Shown: positions 35,927 through 48,490, counted from the first letter of the stretch. The stretch is DNA of 64,000 bases from Owenia fusiformis (GCA_903813345.2 CAIIXF020000003.1:6905815-6969814), one strand, 5' to 3'. Numbers and translations are program-made. The notes: generated from the letters alone by a model not told the origin.

Positions 35927-37211
35927 ATGGCCACTAATAATTTGACAGTAGAAGAACTAAAGAAGATCATGTCGGAAGTCTTACCTCCCCGGTCTAAGCA
36001 AGTCAGGGGGACGAAGCCTCAGCCCAGTGGTAGCCAAGCAACGTGTTGGATTGTCGTGGGGAATTCCCAAAACATGGTGGCAGCGGGGAATCCTCATGAT
36101 GAAGTATACCCCGGAATCCTACTGGGTGATAGGTAAGTCTCTTCAAAGTACATGCAGAGGGATTATGGAATCATTCTCCCTTTTTATCGAATCATACAAT
36201 AAATGGTATGATTCGGAATTTGAAATTTGTAGAATACACCTGGGCACTCTTTAAATACGTTCACTTACGCACATTCTAGTTTACGTGCGTATGGACCGGG
36301 GTTTACAGTTTTACACGTTTCTCTATACTGTATTACAATGGACGAAACGATAATAAATTGCCCTCTGATTGCAGGACAATAGTTGAAGACATAACTGCTC
36401 TCAAAGAACTAGGAGTCACACACGTTCTCAATGCAGCCATGGGTGGGAAGTTTGGACAGATCAACACAAACGCGGAGTTCTACAACGAGGGTGGGATCGT
36501 GTTCCACGGTGTCAGAGCCATAGATATGTTCACATTCAAAATGGCACCACATTTTGAAACAGCGGCAGAATTCTTGGATGAAGCCATATCGAAAGGTCCG
36601 TGGATCGTATAATTTAATCATGGGGGCATTTGGTGTGAGAAATATGACAAAGATGATATCAATATTTCCCGAAGGAACCTACGGTCATCGGGCGGATATA
36701 TCATATTGGCCTCGGGATAATCCAAATATCCCGAACTCATAGGATAATCTATTAGTATATCAGTGGGATTGCGAACAATGTCGTTTTCTGAAGGGGGGGG
36801 GGGACTGATAACTCAATTGTCTGATAGACCCCTATGTTATAGTGAAACGCATTTCCATACTCCATTTACCACTCGATTTTAGTTTAGTAATTACAAATAA
36901 TTATGAAATACATGTATTATGAAGAAAAATACATTATCCCTGTATCCCTTGATTGATGAAACGAAATATTTTTTATTTCAGAAGGTAACAAGGTCTACGT
37001 CCACTGTCATCAAGGACTAAGCAGATCAGCAACCCTAGTAATAGCATTCCTAATGTTGAAGAGACAATTCACATTGACAGATGCAATAACATTGATAAGG
37101 ACTAAGAGGGAAATATTTCCGAATGATGGCTTCCTGAGACAACTCATCGAGCTAGATAATTCCCTCAAAGAAGAAATGACCTCTGCGACAAAATCACCCC
37201 TGCCAGAGTGA
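35927..37211 (+). CDS. Atypical dual-specificity phosphatase, DUSP3/VHR-like
   Basis: Three coding exons are read: 35927-36132, 36375-36595 and 36982-37211, giving 218 aa. The catalytic loop HCHQGLSRS (H150-S158; Cys151 nucleophile, Arg157) carries the HCxxGxxRS signature. Asp119 in GVRAID is the likely general acid. VTHVLNAAMG, NTNAEFY and PNDGFLRQL are typical of the DUSP3/13/26/29 subgroup. The protein has no CDC25-like or MAPK-docking domain, so it is an atypical DUSP expected to dephosphorylate Tyr and Thr in MAPK-type substrates. The second donor (AAAG|GTCCGT) is weak but is the only one that keeps the frame and joins SK to EGNKVYVHC. A 50-residue N-terminal extension is unstructured. 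Confidence 0.88.
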
Positions 37212-37396
37212 ACGCTTGTAATATTGCCACCGGCAACCTTTGAAATATGACATACTCGAGTTATAACCCCGGGTTATGATCAACGGTCTGTAGCCCATAG
37301 ACTTTGGGATAAATGGATAGAGTGAATCAAAACGTTTGAGACTCATCAAATGGTTTTAAGAACGGGCAGTTAGAGATTGACTTCGAGCTCCATATA

Positions 37397-37971
37397 CACT
37401 GGTCAGTACAGTATCAAGTGACGGTAACGGCCGTAACCTTCGCATCTAAGATGGCGAACGGAAAGTGTAGTTTTCAGACTTATATGACATGGGAACTCTC
37501 TGGAGATGATAATTTGTTCATATGTCGCACTGGCAACGATATCACCCACCGCTTACTTATAGGAAGGTAACTGGAAATGTATGGTACGGTAACGGTCATG
37601 ATAGTTTCCAATAAGCAGATAAGCGGTTACTCGACATCTTTGCTCTCCATTATAAACTCTCATAAAGTTACCGCATCACCGCATATCAGTTATCACCTAA
37701 AATATCAAAATCCCAGTCACGACACTTTCCCCTAAGCGTTGGATGATGTCATTGAACTGCGGTGCCTACGCATGTTGTGTGAACAAATGACCATACTCCA
37801 GAGTTACCATGTCATATATGCCTGATACAATTCAAATATCAAAGCATTACGTCAACTATAACGTAGTTTAATTAATTCAATGAAAACTAAAATTATCGAA
37901 ATCACACATAACATCCGCCATCTTTTGATGCGAAGGTTATGGCCGTTACCTTCGCTTGATACTGACCAGTG
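37397..37971. mobile_element. 575-bp inverted-repeat element, CACTGGT ends, ATATA duplication
   Basis: The left end CACTGGTCAGTACAGTATCA and inverted right end (ending TGATACTGACCAGTG) match over about 55 bp, including GGTAACGGCC and AACCTTCGCATC. The flanks are the direct repeat ATATA (37392-37396 and 37972-37976). AAGATGGCG, a YY1-like motif, lies at the inner edge of both terminal repeats. It lies downstream of the DUSP stop, possibly in the 3' UTR. Confidence 0.85.
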
Positions 37972-38141
37972 ATATACCAAACCATTCTCAAAATTCATTT
38001 CGTTCGTTGCGTACCTTCACTCAGAGGTACGGATGGCACTGGACGAAAGGCTCGGAGACTGATACCAAACCTTCACTACTCAAGGCCCAAAAATACGTTA
38101 TATAATGTCTAGGATGAAGAAAAGAATGTATAGATGAAGTA

Positions 38142-38147
38142 AATAAA
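38142..38147 (+). terminator. Candidate polyadenylation signal of the DUSP gene
   Basis: AATAAA about 930 bp after the DUSP stop codon. If used, the 575-bp inverted-repeat element is in the 3' UTR. Confidence 0.3.
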
Positions 38148-38149
38148 AT

Positions 38150-39500
38150 ATTTGCCCATACACACACACACAAATGAGTAAATATAAAATTATATTAATA
38201 CTGGCCTGACAACAAAAATGCTACGACCAAGATGAGCAGGAGATGGGCCTAAGATAAGAATGAGCAGGAGAAAACTATAAAAAATCAGCAATTTGGGTTA
38301 ATTTCATGTTAATTCTTAATGAATAATCGATATAAAAAAGTTTTGATACGTATGACCCTTCTGGTCATATAGTATTGAAGTCTTAAGAATAGATAATCAA
38401 AACTGCATGTATTTATAAATAGACTAGAATTTAAAAAATGTCCCTTGAGGAGCACAATGAATAATGTACTTTTCCTTTTCCACCATAATAAAAGAAGTTA
38501 TTCGAGTCACTATAGCTAACATTTTGAATAAGCTTATGTAATCTGATTACGTAATATGTTATGTTTTGTTTATTTCATTGTTGCTTTATTTACGCGACTA
38601 CGTAATGTTGGATCTGCTCGACTGTAAAGGCTAGGTAACATTTGATCCACGGCAACCATACGGCGGCCGTAAGTTCCCAAAATTGAGAGAAATATGCAGC
38701 ATAAGAATGCGATGTAGATTTTCAATATCGATTTTGTGATGCTACAGCCCGCCGTAGAGCAAATGTCATTTTCTCCCTGAACAGCAGCAATATGTTTTTA
38801 GAAAAGGCACAACTCATTCCCAAAACGAGCTGTCACGTGATATTTGCTTACAAGTACAGGATGGGCCAAAAACGGTAACACAAACAGATGTTTGTTAATA
38901 ACTCGGTCGTTTAAGGTCATATTTGGCAAAATTAAACGTCATTTGTTCAATGCTCGTTCACTAAATTTTCATTGGTATCATCATGGGCTTTCAATCGTTG
39001 AAAGCCTATGGTATCATCCCCGATGGCTGTTTATAAAACATGACCCAAATGCTGAAACAGACCATGGGCTCTAGGGGGGCTCTACCACCCATGAGAGCCC
39101 ATGAACAGACCACACTCAAGTCACAAAACACCTCTTTATGTATCCATGGAGCTAATGGTATACTAACGGCTTCAAATGAAACATTAAAACTAGAAATAAG
39201 AAGGAAGATGTGGGTCATTGCACAAGGCCATCTGGTCACTTGGGGGGGGGGGGGGGCTGGGGGGCACCCAAAGGGGCAAATCCACTTTTTGAGGCCCCCT
39301 CCCCTCTTGATTTTTCAAATCCCCCTGTGTACACACACTGATCCAAACAAAGGAGAACTTCTAAAGACAATACTAGTCTGGCATTGGAAATATTGGGAAA
39401 ATATATTAGATAATTATATAAAATATAACGATTGATAGATGGCAGAACGATCATCGGAATTCGGAGAACAATCACTTGACTTTTGGACTTGTGAAAGTCG
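38150..39500. other. Intergenic between DUSP and syntrophin
   Basis: No supported gene. It holds a (CA)n run at about 38161-38172, two short palindromes with CATGGGCT ends (about 38983-39012 and 39062-39105) and a G14 run at about 39242-39256 within an element-like G/C-rich block. Confidence 0.5.
38983..39105. repeat. Two short CATGGGCT palindromes
   Basis: About 38983-39012 (CATGGGCTTTCAATCGTTGA, then AAGCCTATGG) and 39062-39105 (CATGGGCTCT...AGAGCCCATG) are stem-loops whose ends share CATGGGCT. The same start is seen in the 34977-35021 palindrome. Confidence 0.7.
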
Positions 39501-39526
39501 AACCCTGCGCGAGTGGTAAAAGTCAA

Positions 39527-39557
39527 GTCACGTGACCTGAAGATGAACAAGATGGCG
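39527..39557 (+). promoter_or_regulatory. CACGTG and YY1-like motifs at the syntrophin start
   Basis: GTCACGTGAC (39527-39536, a USF-type E-box palindrome) lies 7 bp before the ATG. AAGATGGCG (39549-39557, a YY1-type motif) overlaps codons 3-5. Both are common near TATA-less transcription starts, and no TATA box is seen nearby. Confidence 0.45.
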
Positions 39558-40020
39558 CCGGTCGGAAAGACGGGAATGTTAGAAGTTTACATTCGACAGC
39601 AATGGTGTCGAGTATTTGTGACTTTAGCGGACGATGCGCTAGTTCTAAGCCTAGACGATACACCACAGAACACACAGTTAGTCAACGGATCTTTGGATTT
39701 ACAAAACAACCGGTCAAAATCGGAAAGCGATGCAAGCCTCCAAAATCGGGATCTTCCAGAAAGCATTGCAGGGCAAAAAAGGGTGGTACGGGTTTCAAAG
39801 GAGGAACAAAATGGACTTGGAATCAGTATTAAAGGAGGCAAAGAGAATAAAATGCCAATTTTAATAAGTAAAATATTCAAAAGCATGGCAGCAGACAAAA
39901 CTGAAAAACTTTATGTCGGTGATGCGATTCTCTCTGTAAATAATGAAGACCTTCGAGAGGCAACTCATGATGAGGCTGTTCGCGCACTCAAGCGTGCTGG
40001 AAAAACTGTTGATTTAGAAG
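39543..40020 (+). CDS. Syntrophin, coding exon 1 (PH1 half and PDZ)
   Basis: The start ATG at 39543 ([11 protein letters not shown]) gives 159 codons plus one base up to donor AAG|GTAGGT. The GTG at 39513 is not used. Residues 11-40 ([21 protein letters not shown]) match the first strands of the split PH1 domain. The PDZ domain runs about 79-162, with the carboxylate loop GLGISIKGG (91-99), [14 protein letters not shown] and [14 protein letters not shown], all typical of syntrophins. The family links dystrophin/dystroglycan complexes at the membrane to channels and nNOS. It matches the alpha/beta type better than gamma. The gene continues beyond the window; see 63075-63454. Confidence 0.93.
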
Positions 40021-40195
40021 GTAGGTGGTTTGCGTCTGATTTGCGATAAGACCTGTATGCAGTATGTTAGTATGTATCCAACAGAATATAGTCTAACCTG
40101 TATGTGTCTCATATTGACGATTAATAATTGTAAACAAACTGGTACTTTCCCACGACAAGGGCGATGTCAATGCGATAGCATGAATGTTGTCCAAG

Positions 40196-40748
40196 TTTCA
40201 TCTTCAGTCAGTTGTAATACTCCCATATATCATTTACATGGCCAGGATCCCAATGGTCATGGTCAAAATGACCCTTACCATGCTGAAATAGCTTTTGCAG
40301 CACTCTGAAAATGTGACTGAAAAAAGTTAAAAGTTAGCGTTTCGGAAAGTGAATGAACAGAATATTTTGAATTTTTTAGAAAATGTGTCTAACATATTGT
40401 TTTAAATGATAGGAGCTATGAAAATTTTAATTCATTTCTAGAAATAAAAAAAATAAAATAAAAAAGTGATTTGATCTTTTTTCCTTTTTATGAGCACAAT
40501 TTTTGTTTCGGACAATTTTCTTAATTTTCATAGCTCCTATCATTCAAAGCAATATATTTGGCACATTTTCCGAAAAATTCAAAAGATTTTGTTCTGTGAC
40601 CTTTCGGAAATGCTAACCTTTAACTTTTTTCAGTCACAATTTCAGGGGGTTGAAAAAGCTATTTCAGCATGGTAAGGGTCATTTTGACCATGAGTATTGT
40701 GCTCCTGGTCATGTAAAATGGGAGTAATAAAACTGACTGAAGATCAAA
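40196..40748. mobile_element. 553-bp inverted-repeat element in the syntrophin intron
   Basis: The left arm 40196-40432 and right arm 40519-40748 are inverted copies with moderate divergence. Examples are TTCAGTCAGTT, GGTCATGGTCAAAATGACCC, AGCATGG, TTTTTTCAGTC and ATGATAGGAGCTATGAAAAT against their complements. The spacer is about 86 bp. No target duplication was resolved. Confidence 0.8.
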
Positions 40749-41843
40749 GCAGAACTCTGTTATCATAGTTCAAAAAATTCTAAAATCCACGTGTTTTTTT
40801 CTTTTGAGCATTAGGACATGTCAAATTTAGAAGTACTCATTTTCTCAATAACATCTACATGATCATTAGGGTTTTCTTCTTGGTTTTCTGGAACTTGAGA
40901 AAAAGTAATGGATACAACGTCTTTTATTAGGCTTATGTTTAGAGACCACACATTCTTTTTGTGGTAAGATTTTTAACAGCAACAAAAAACTTGATACATT
41001 GAACAAATAAACTTGTTGAGATCTGATGTGTTTCATATGTGCGGAGACCTAAGTATACATTCATATAAGGGGTTTCACTAGAATTTCTCACAACAGGCTA
41101 AATAATGAAAACAACAGGCAAACTTAATGGAAATTATAAATTTAACATGGAAAAGTTGAAAAGTCCCTAAAAACAATAGCCGATTGTGTGAAAACAACCA
41201 GTGAAAATCGCCTGCTGCTATCGAAACCCCTGCATATCTTACATGTTGGAAGATTTAGCTAGCTATTGCTAAAATGATATTGGATATAACTCTTACAGTC
41301 TGTTTCTAATAGATATCTAATATTTACAGCAGAATATAGATTAAGGCATCCCTAACTTACATATACAAGATATATAAGATGTATAAGATAGGGTAGTGCA
41401 GATATAAGACTAACTAATAGTACTGTAATATCTTAAAATGCATTTAAAGAGGCACGATGCACGCATTTTGATTGTATTACATATTACCATTGCTATAGAT
41501 ACCATGTAGAATATTATGTCATGATCTAACTTTTCTTTAAAATAGAAATTCAGTAGAACTTGTCTAAGTGGAAGACCTTTGGTACCTCTATAAAGTAATA
41601 TTTCCATCATTTTGCAGAAAAATAGTGAAAATGAAAAAAGAGACAGTGCCACTTTAAACAGGTTGTTGTTTTGGTATGTTTGAATCAAGATCTAAGACTT
41701 GTACTGGATAACACCATGAACCATACAGAATCCAACCCTGGAGACTAGCAAGTAATCACATCACCCTCTCACAACAAATAATTATGCGATTTATGAGTAT
41801 AAGATCTTGCTAATTTCATTTGAGATGTTTATGATATCTTTAA

Positions 41844-42538
41844 CCTTTAGCGTGCTGCCGGCGGACTCGTCCGCCGAGACTAAAATGTCTCTCACAACTG
41901 CCGGCGGACCCGTACGCCCGATTTCAAACTTTTAAAAACTTTACTTTTTCGCGCCATTCGTATTGTCCAATTAGATTGCCCGATTTATTCAGTGCCTAAC
42001 ATGACTTCCTGTTGACCTAGAAATGGCGATATTTCGAAAAATAATTCTCAATTCAACAATTTAAACAGTGTTTTAGTCGTTTTTAGTGAACGAATCGTAC
42101 AAAATGGTGGCCAAATAAGATCACAACGAAAATGTGGAGGAAATAGATTACGATTTCGAGCTCTTTAGGCTCTTGGAAGCCGATAACGGTCATCGAAAAT
42201 AGAAACTAGAATATTTTCTGAATTGAAAAATTGAACATTCGATCGCTGCAAATTCAGATTTGGATTCTGACCAGACGAAGAGGCGGAGCGGCGGATTCCG
42301 GAGGAGTATTCATGGTATATTTATGCCCAGTCGTGTTAATGTACGAAAAAATTCATGAGAACATTTTTTTTCATGAGCCAGGCCACTGTATCTTCCCTTT
42401 GTGAAAATTTTATCCAGATTCATTCAGTAGTTATTGAGATATTAATTATTTAGTCCAGGCATATCATTTTTTGCACTCTTTGAAAAATAAGCCAGTTGCG
42501 TGGGATATATTTGCTGAAATAAGGCAGCATGGTAAAGG
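41844..42538. mobile_element. piggyBac-like non-autonomous element, TTAA flanks
   Basis: TTAA (41840-41843 and 42539-42542) flanks ends that read CCTTTAGCGTGCTGCC and, inverted, CCTTTACCATGCTGCC (14 of 16 match). TTAA duplications and CC-start termini are typical of the piggyBac superfamily. The interior keeps a short acidic frame (about 42128-42200, with EEIDYDFELFRLLEADNGH) that resembles the N-terminal acidic part of piggyBac transposases. It soon meets a stop, and the catalytic core is absent. It is an inactive internal-deletion derivative. Confidence 0.75.
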
Positions 42539-44536
42539 TTAAGGAATTTAAACATGAAGCCAGTTATAGATAGAAGATATAGAGGATATGGCTCATTGAC
42601 AACATATTTTGATTGGTTAAATTGGCTTGATCTAAACATTTTCTTAATTTACAGAGTATGTAGGAAGTTAATCTTTTGCAAAGGGTTGTGATGTAAGGAT
42701 TGCACTGAATATCACCTTGTACTAAACAGACAAAATCAGAGTTCTAATAGAAGAAAAATTGAGATGTGATAAGCAAGCAAGCATCTGAAAGGACTCACCG
42801 GGATCTTAATAAACTGGTAGATTCTTCAGAGTCAGAGAACTTTTGTGTACTTTGGGGAAAATCTCAGAATTTTCATCTAAATTCATATGTGAAAAGTTAA
42901 CTCTTAAGATGCAAAGAAATCTCTGCACTATTTGAGAGAGCAAAAAAGGATGAGAAAATAACACAGGGTAATTTTATTTTGACTTTCTATTTTTTATATC
43001 ATGAAACTGATGAAAGGATTGTCACAATATAAAAAATATTTTGAGATATCTGAAATGATAATTTTCACAGGTGTTTTAACATGTTATTGTCAAAAATCTA
43101 AAAGCTCACCATTTTGCAGGGATTTTGAGTGCAGCACCCAGTATCCCTCATGCTATGGGAGATCACTGTTATAACTTGAAGTACACATGTATTGTAGAAG
43201 TTAATAGGAATGTATATCAGCATTCTGATATGTCAGAGCCCCTCTTATCTGGTTTTTGGAAGGATAAAGAAAAAGGGGCACGGCTATATCATGATGGTAT
43301 ACCATTAGGGGCAACAAGGACTGTAGAGAGAAAATTCGAATATTTTTACTTTTTCTGAGCTATCAGGGCAACATTTGGCTTAACATTTTCTTTGACATAC
43401 CTATTTTCTTAAAATGTGTGGATAAACTATCAATTTCAGCATTAAGAAGTGTAAATTCAGTTCAAAGCTTCTATAGAGGGAGTCCCACTTATAGATTTTT
43501 AAGATTCACCATGTTTCAAGAGGAAATAATGTTCATCCAGGGGGTTTCTTTGGAAATAATAAAAATATATGTTAGTCTTGAAGAAATAAACGAACTTAAA
43601 CATATTTTGACAATGGTCCATGATCGTTGAATGGCCCCTCTGCACTCATTGTTGCACATTTTAATAGGAATTATACTCTATTCTATCATTTAAATTAATG
43701 ATTTTTGATCAGTCGAGAAATGAGATAAAGTTTTACAAATTATTTCACAAAACTTGCCGGGACCTTTACTCATTTGGAAGACAGTGTTCCTTGGAGACAT
43801 TTTAGTGATGTTCGCCACTGACAAATCTTCTTCATTTTAGCTCAAACTCATATGCTACAGAGTATTTGCCGATTCATTTCACCGCTAGTTAATATTTTTG
43901 TTTACCTCTTATGCAAGAATAATCACAATGATTTGTGAATTGGATGTTTTCAAGTGAACCATTCATTGCAATGCAACACTTAGATCACACTTTTCAAGAG
44001 AAACCACCTCTTATTACTCTCACTTTAACTGATATATCTTTAAACTCAATAAGCCTTTGAGAGCCTGCTGTTTCTCAAAGATGGTTCACTATTAAATTGG
44101 TGTCATCATATCTGCATGACTCTGTAGAGCTTTCTGATTGGTTGAATCTCAAAGTGTAAATATTTGGTCTTTTTGAGAGGGTAGTTATATTGACATATGT
44201 AGTCAGGGTACTCAAAGAGGCATTTTGGTTTTGGGGATATTGCTAGGCAATGCTATCAGAGATGCTATGAAAGAAGATAAAATAAGTGGTTGTTTCTTAG
44301 AAACTGTAAGACAACAGATGTAACACATATGATATGATCTCAATAATGTGAGTTATATTTGTCTAAATGGAAATGTAAGTGTGCAACTAGATTCTATATG
44401 TATTATGGCTTTTTGATGAGCCGTGTTTAAAACTGTGAAATTGGTTCTCCATACTTTTCAATAAATGAATTTTGGAAAAGATGAACAGAATTGTGAGTGC
44501 TACAGTTAAAACAGAGTTCAAATATCCTGATGTAAA

Positions 44537-45015
44537 TATAAATATCCATGTAATTTGAATGCCCATGTTATTTGAATATTCATTTAATTTGAATATCCAT
44601 GTAATTTGAATGCCCATGTAATTTGACAAAATCCATGCAATTTGAATGCTCATATAATTTGAATGTACATGTTATTTGAATGTACATGTAATTTGAATGC
44701 CCATATTATTTGAATATCCATGTTATTTGAATGCCCATATAATTTGAATGCCCATATAATTTGAATGCCCATGTAATTTGAATGCCCATATAATTTGAAT
44801 ATCCATGTAATTTAAATGTCCATGTTATTTGAATGCCCATATAATTTGAATATCCATGTAATTTGAATGCCCATATAATTTGAATGTTCATATAATTTGA
44901 ATGCCCATATAATTTGAATATCTATATAATTTGAATGCCTATATAATTTGAATATCCATGTAATTTGAATATCCATATAATTTGAATATCCATATAATTT
45001 AAACGTCCATGCAAT
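44537..45015. repeat. 17-bp minisatellite, about 28 copies
   Basis: The unit TAATTTGAATGCCCATA (with variants TAATTTGAATATCCATG) repeats for about 475 bp with few indels. Long frames on the minus strand in this stretch (MGIQITWIFKLYGHSN repeats) are a by-product of the stop-free 17-bp period, not genes. Confidence 0.9.
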
Positions 45016-45702
45016 ATAAAGTGATGGTATCTTTGGTACTAGTAGAGTCTTCATTGAGAGCTCTGGTGTATTTAATGAAACAAATCTTCGTGAAGAAATA
45101 TTATTTTGGGGGATATCTCTGAAGACCCCTTCTATCAATAACAACAAGACAAGTGATAATGGACACATGGAGAAGATTCTTAATATTCTCAATAGACAAG
45201 TTTACAATTTCCAGATCTAGGAAATGTCTGGGAGCTTGTTATATGCCAGTTATGTACTTCATTATGTTGTTAAAAAGTTTAGATTTATTCTACAATCTTT
45301 AACATAAGATGTGTTTTGTCAGAGGGTGGATTATGTAAAGGAATATATTTTTGAAGCTTTGCATCAGACTAGGAAATTTTTAGCTGAAACTCATCAAAAG
45401 TATCTAAAAATATGCATCATATGAAGTGGGATTTCTCACTTTTAATTGGTTGTGTCTTTGTAGTTTTGGTTAACCCGATTAATAGACTATTAAAGATGAA
45501 ACGCTAAAACAGAAATACTTGGCAAAATGTTTGAAATAGGAATATTTTTTCACTTGATGTAAGTGCTGTACTTGTCAGGCGGTTTACCATTGGTCAGTAG
45601 GTCAAGATCCTACTTTGAGAAATAAATGTTATCTATCCCTGGCTTCTATAATAAGAACAACCCATAAATTCTGATTTCAATGCTCATGTTTTAGAAATCA
45701 AA

Positions 45703-45862
45703 TTAGAGTGAAAAACAGTGGAATTTGCATGGAATAAAATTAACAGGCATGTAGTCAACACTCTAAATTGTATAGAAATGCAAGAAAATTATGGAGCTCA
45801 TTCAAATTTTAGAGAGAGATTGAGTGGAATAAGCATCAGCAGACGACACATTAAGCCAAGGT
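45703..45862 (+). repeat. Dispersed repeat R1, copy 2
   Basis: CTAAATTGTATAGAAATGCA, AATTTTAGAGAGAGATTGAG, GAATAAGCATCAGCAGACGA in order. The best-preserved copy, with the extra upstream block GGAATTTGCATGGAATAAAA. Confidence 0.8.
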
Positions 45863-47410
45863 CCACTGGAAGCTCAAGCTCTAATGTAGTCAATGAAACA
45901 GATATAAAGCATTTAACCTTCCAAAAAGTTGGTTCACTTGTTTTTTTTTCAATCTGAAATTGCTGCGATACAGTTTCTATTTTAGTGATTTAGAATTACA
46001 AATAAATGAGCTCTATTGTGATCGTCATATTCCTCCAATATTCCTCTTTTATTTTAGAAAGAGAGAAAAATCATGAAATAAGCATGGATTTTTATTTACA
46101 CGGGTATGCAGCTTTAGGCTTTTTTTGCATCTGTCTGTAGAAGTAGATTATTCAAGTCAACATTTAGATTCTGGTTCTAATCCTGCCATGGTGTAAATTA
46201 ATAGGAGAAAATTGAGAAATTATATTTCACCACCAAGTTTATAATAGGTGAAAGAAATCATATGGGCTGTAAACCTTGATTAAAGTGTAACATATAAATG
46301 TTTGGAATTCGAAGGCAGTTTTGTATATTAACCCCACAATATGGCTACTTGGGAGCCTGCCTTGTCACTCTCAATAACCAGTCCAGACCCTTCTTGGGGT
46401 TGTTTCACGTTAGAGGCATTTTTTGGGGACTTTGTCCAAGACTGAGTAAATAACATGGTCTATATTTCACCTTATTGGAAACATGCTGATGAATTAATCA
46501 AAATTTAAATAGTGATTTTACCCATTACAAGAACTTGAATTCATCTAGACTTTAAATTATGAATGATTCTTATCCTGTCACTGTTATCATCAGATAAAAC
46601 ATACTAGCTGATATTAATTTGACATTCTAACTCTAACGTAGAGCCATGAAAGCTAGCTACATTTGAGAACATAAGATCCTGAAATGATAAAAAATTGTCA
46701 GAGGGTCGTTTGAATTGCTAGTAAGAATTTCTAGATAATTCAGGGTATGAATAGCTGGAGTGAATTAAAGCTTTTCTAAAATCTTAGGGAGAACATTGAC
46801 ATGTGAAAATTGTTATCAACATACTTGTATATTATTTTCTCATATTCTTTACTAATGGAACAAAGGATACAGATGTCATTATTGATACAATGATACCCTT
46901 CTCTTATAAAAAAAAGAGATATATCCGAAGAATAGCGCTTTGTTTTCTCGTGTCAGCCTTCTATTTTCCATTATAGGCATTTTCTTTTGGTTATTATATT
47001 CTAACAAAGGAACCTAATTTTAGATTGTAGAGCTTTCTTGAACAAAATTTCAAAAAATGATTGATAATGATATCAATAATGACAATTCATTTAGATTTTC
47101 AGGAAAATCTCTTGAATAATTGAAGACTTGTTCAAAAATTGATTCTTAGGTTACGAGAAAGCTTTCAGTAAAAACAATTTTCCGACAAAACTAAAAGGAT
47201 TTTTAACAACAAGATTTGCGAATATAATAAATGACAATCTTCAGCAAATATACACTCAAGCAATTATTCAGAATAATCCTCGCATCTTTTATCCGTTTAG
47301 ATCATAGGGGGCAGAGAAGCCTTTATGAATATATCATATTTTCTACAAGAGTTACCTTGAATAACTGGCACTGATTCTATAGAATTGATTGCTGAGTTGA
47401 ACATAACCAA

Positions 47411-48250
47411 TATATCATGATCAGAACTAGAATTCAATGAAATACAGAGTGCAACTATATATTCTCAGTTTGTCTGCGTAGTCCTAAGCGCCACTCGGAT
47501 TGGTCAAAGTGTTCAGATTGAAAGGTGTTCACATTTAACATAACTTTTATATATCATGATCAGAACTAGAATTCAATGAAATACCAGAGTGCAACTATAT
47601 ATTCCAAGTTAGTCTGCGTAGTCGTAAGTGCCACGTGGATTGGTCAAAGTGTTCAGATTGAAAGGTGTTCACATTTAACATAACTTTTATATATCATGAT
47701 CAGAACTAGAATTCAATGAAATACAGAGTGCAACTATATATTCTCAGTTTGTCTGCGTAGTCCTAAGCGCCACTCGGATTGGTCAAAGTGTTCAGATTGA
47801 AAGGTGTTCACATTTAACATAACTTTTATATATCATGATCAGAACTAGAATTCAATGAAATACCAGAGTGCAACCATATATTCCAAGTTAGTCTGCGTAG
47901 TCGTAAGTGCCACGTGGATTGGTCAAAAGTGTTCAGATTGAAAGGTGTTCACATTTAACATAACTTTTATATATCATGATCAGAACTAGAATTCAATGAA
48001 ATACCAGAGTGCAACTATATATTCCAAGTTAGTCTGCGTAGTCGTAAGTGCCACGTGGATTGGTCAAAGTGTTCAGATTGAAAGGTGTTCACATTTAACA
48101 TAACTTTTATATATCATGATCAGAACTAGAATTCAATGAAATACCAGAGTGCAACTATATATTCCAAGTTAGTCTGCGTAGTCGTAAGTGCCACGTGGAT
48201 TGGTCAAAAGTGTTCAGATTGAAAGGTGTTCACATTTAACATAACTTATC
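47411..48250. repeat. 139-141 bp tandem repeat, six copies
   Basis: Units start TATATCATGATCAGAACTAG at 47411, 47550, 47690, 47829, 47970 and 48110, with a diverged seventh start after 48248. Two alternating variants occur: CTCAGTTTGTCTGCGTAGTCCTAAGCGCC and CCAAGTTAGTCTGCGTAGTC. The shared GGTGTTCACATTTAACATAA block belongs to the R2 family. Confidence 0.92.
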
Positions 48251-48289
48251 TATCACAATCAGAACTAGGATGATATACCAGTTCTGAGA

Positions 48290-48490
48290 AACCCTTTATA
48301 AGAGTTCAACTACATATTCCCTCTTTAAATGTCTAGTTAGACTGTGTAGTCTTTCCAAATGCCACTGGGACTGGACGAACGTGTTCAGTTATGGCAGGTG
48401 CTTAACATGGAAGTCTGTGGCAGATTAAAAATGGGATTGAAAAGTGTTCACATTAACAGGTGTTTAAATCAGAGAGGTGTTTGATATAGT
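48290..48490. repeat. Dispersed repeat R2, copy next to the tandem array
   Basis: CCACTGGGACTGGACGAACG, GTGTTCAGTTATGGCAGGTG and AAAAGTGTTCACATTAACAG share order with 50015-50165 and the array upstream. The probable origin of the 139-bp units. Confidence 0.55.

Noticed and set aside
39513-39542. GTG start for syntrophin
   Set aside because: Not an ATG; the first ATG at 39543 precedes the conserved PH1 sequence.
44387-45192. Three long minus-strand frames with QITWIFKLYGHSN repeats
   Set aside because: Produced by a stop-free 17-bp minisatellite; no start context, homology or splice support.
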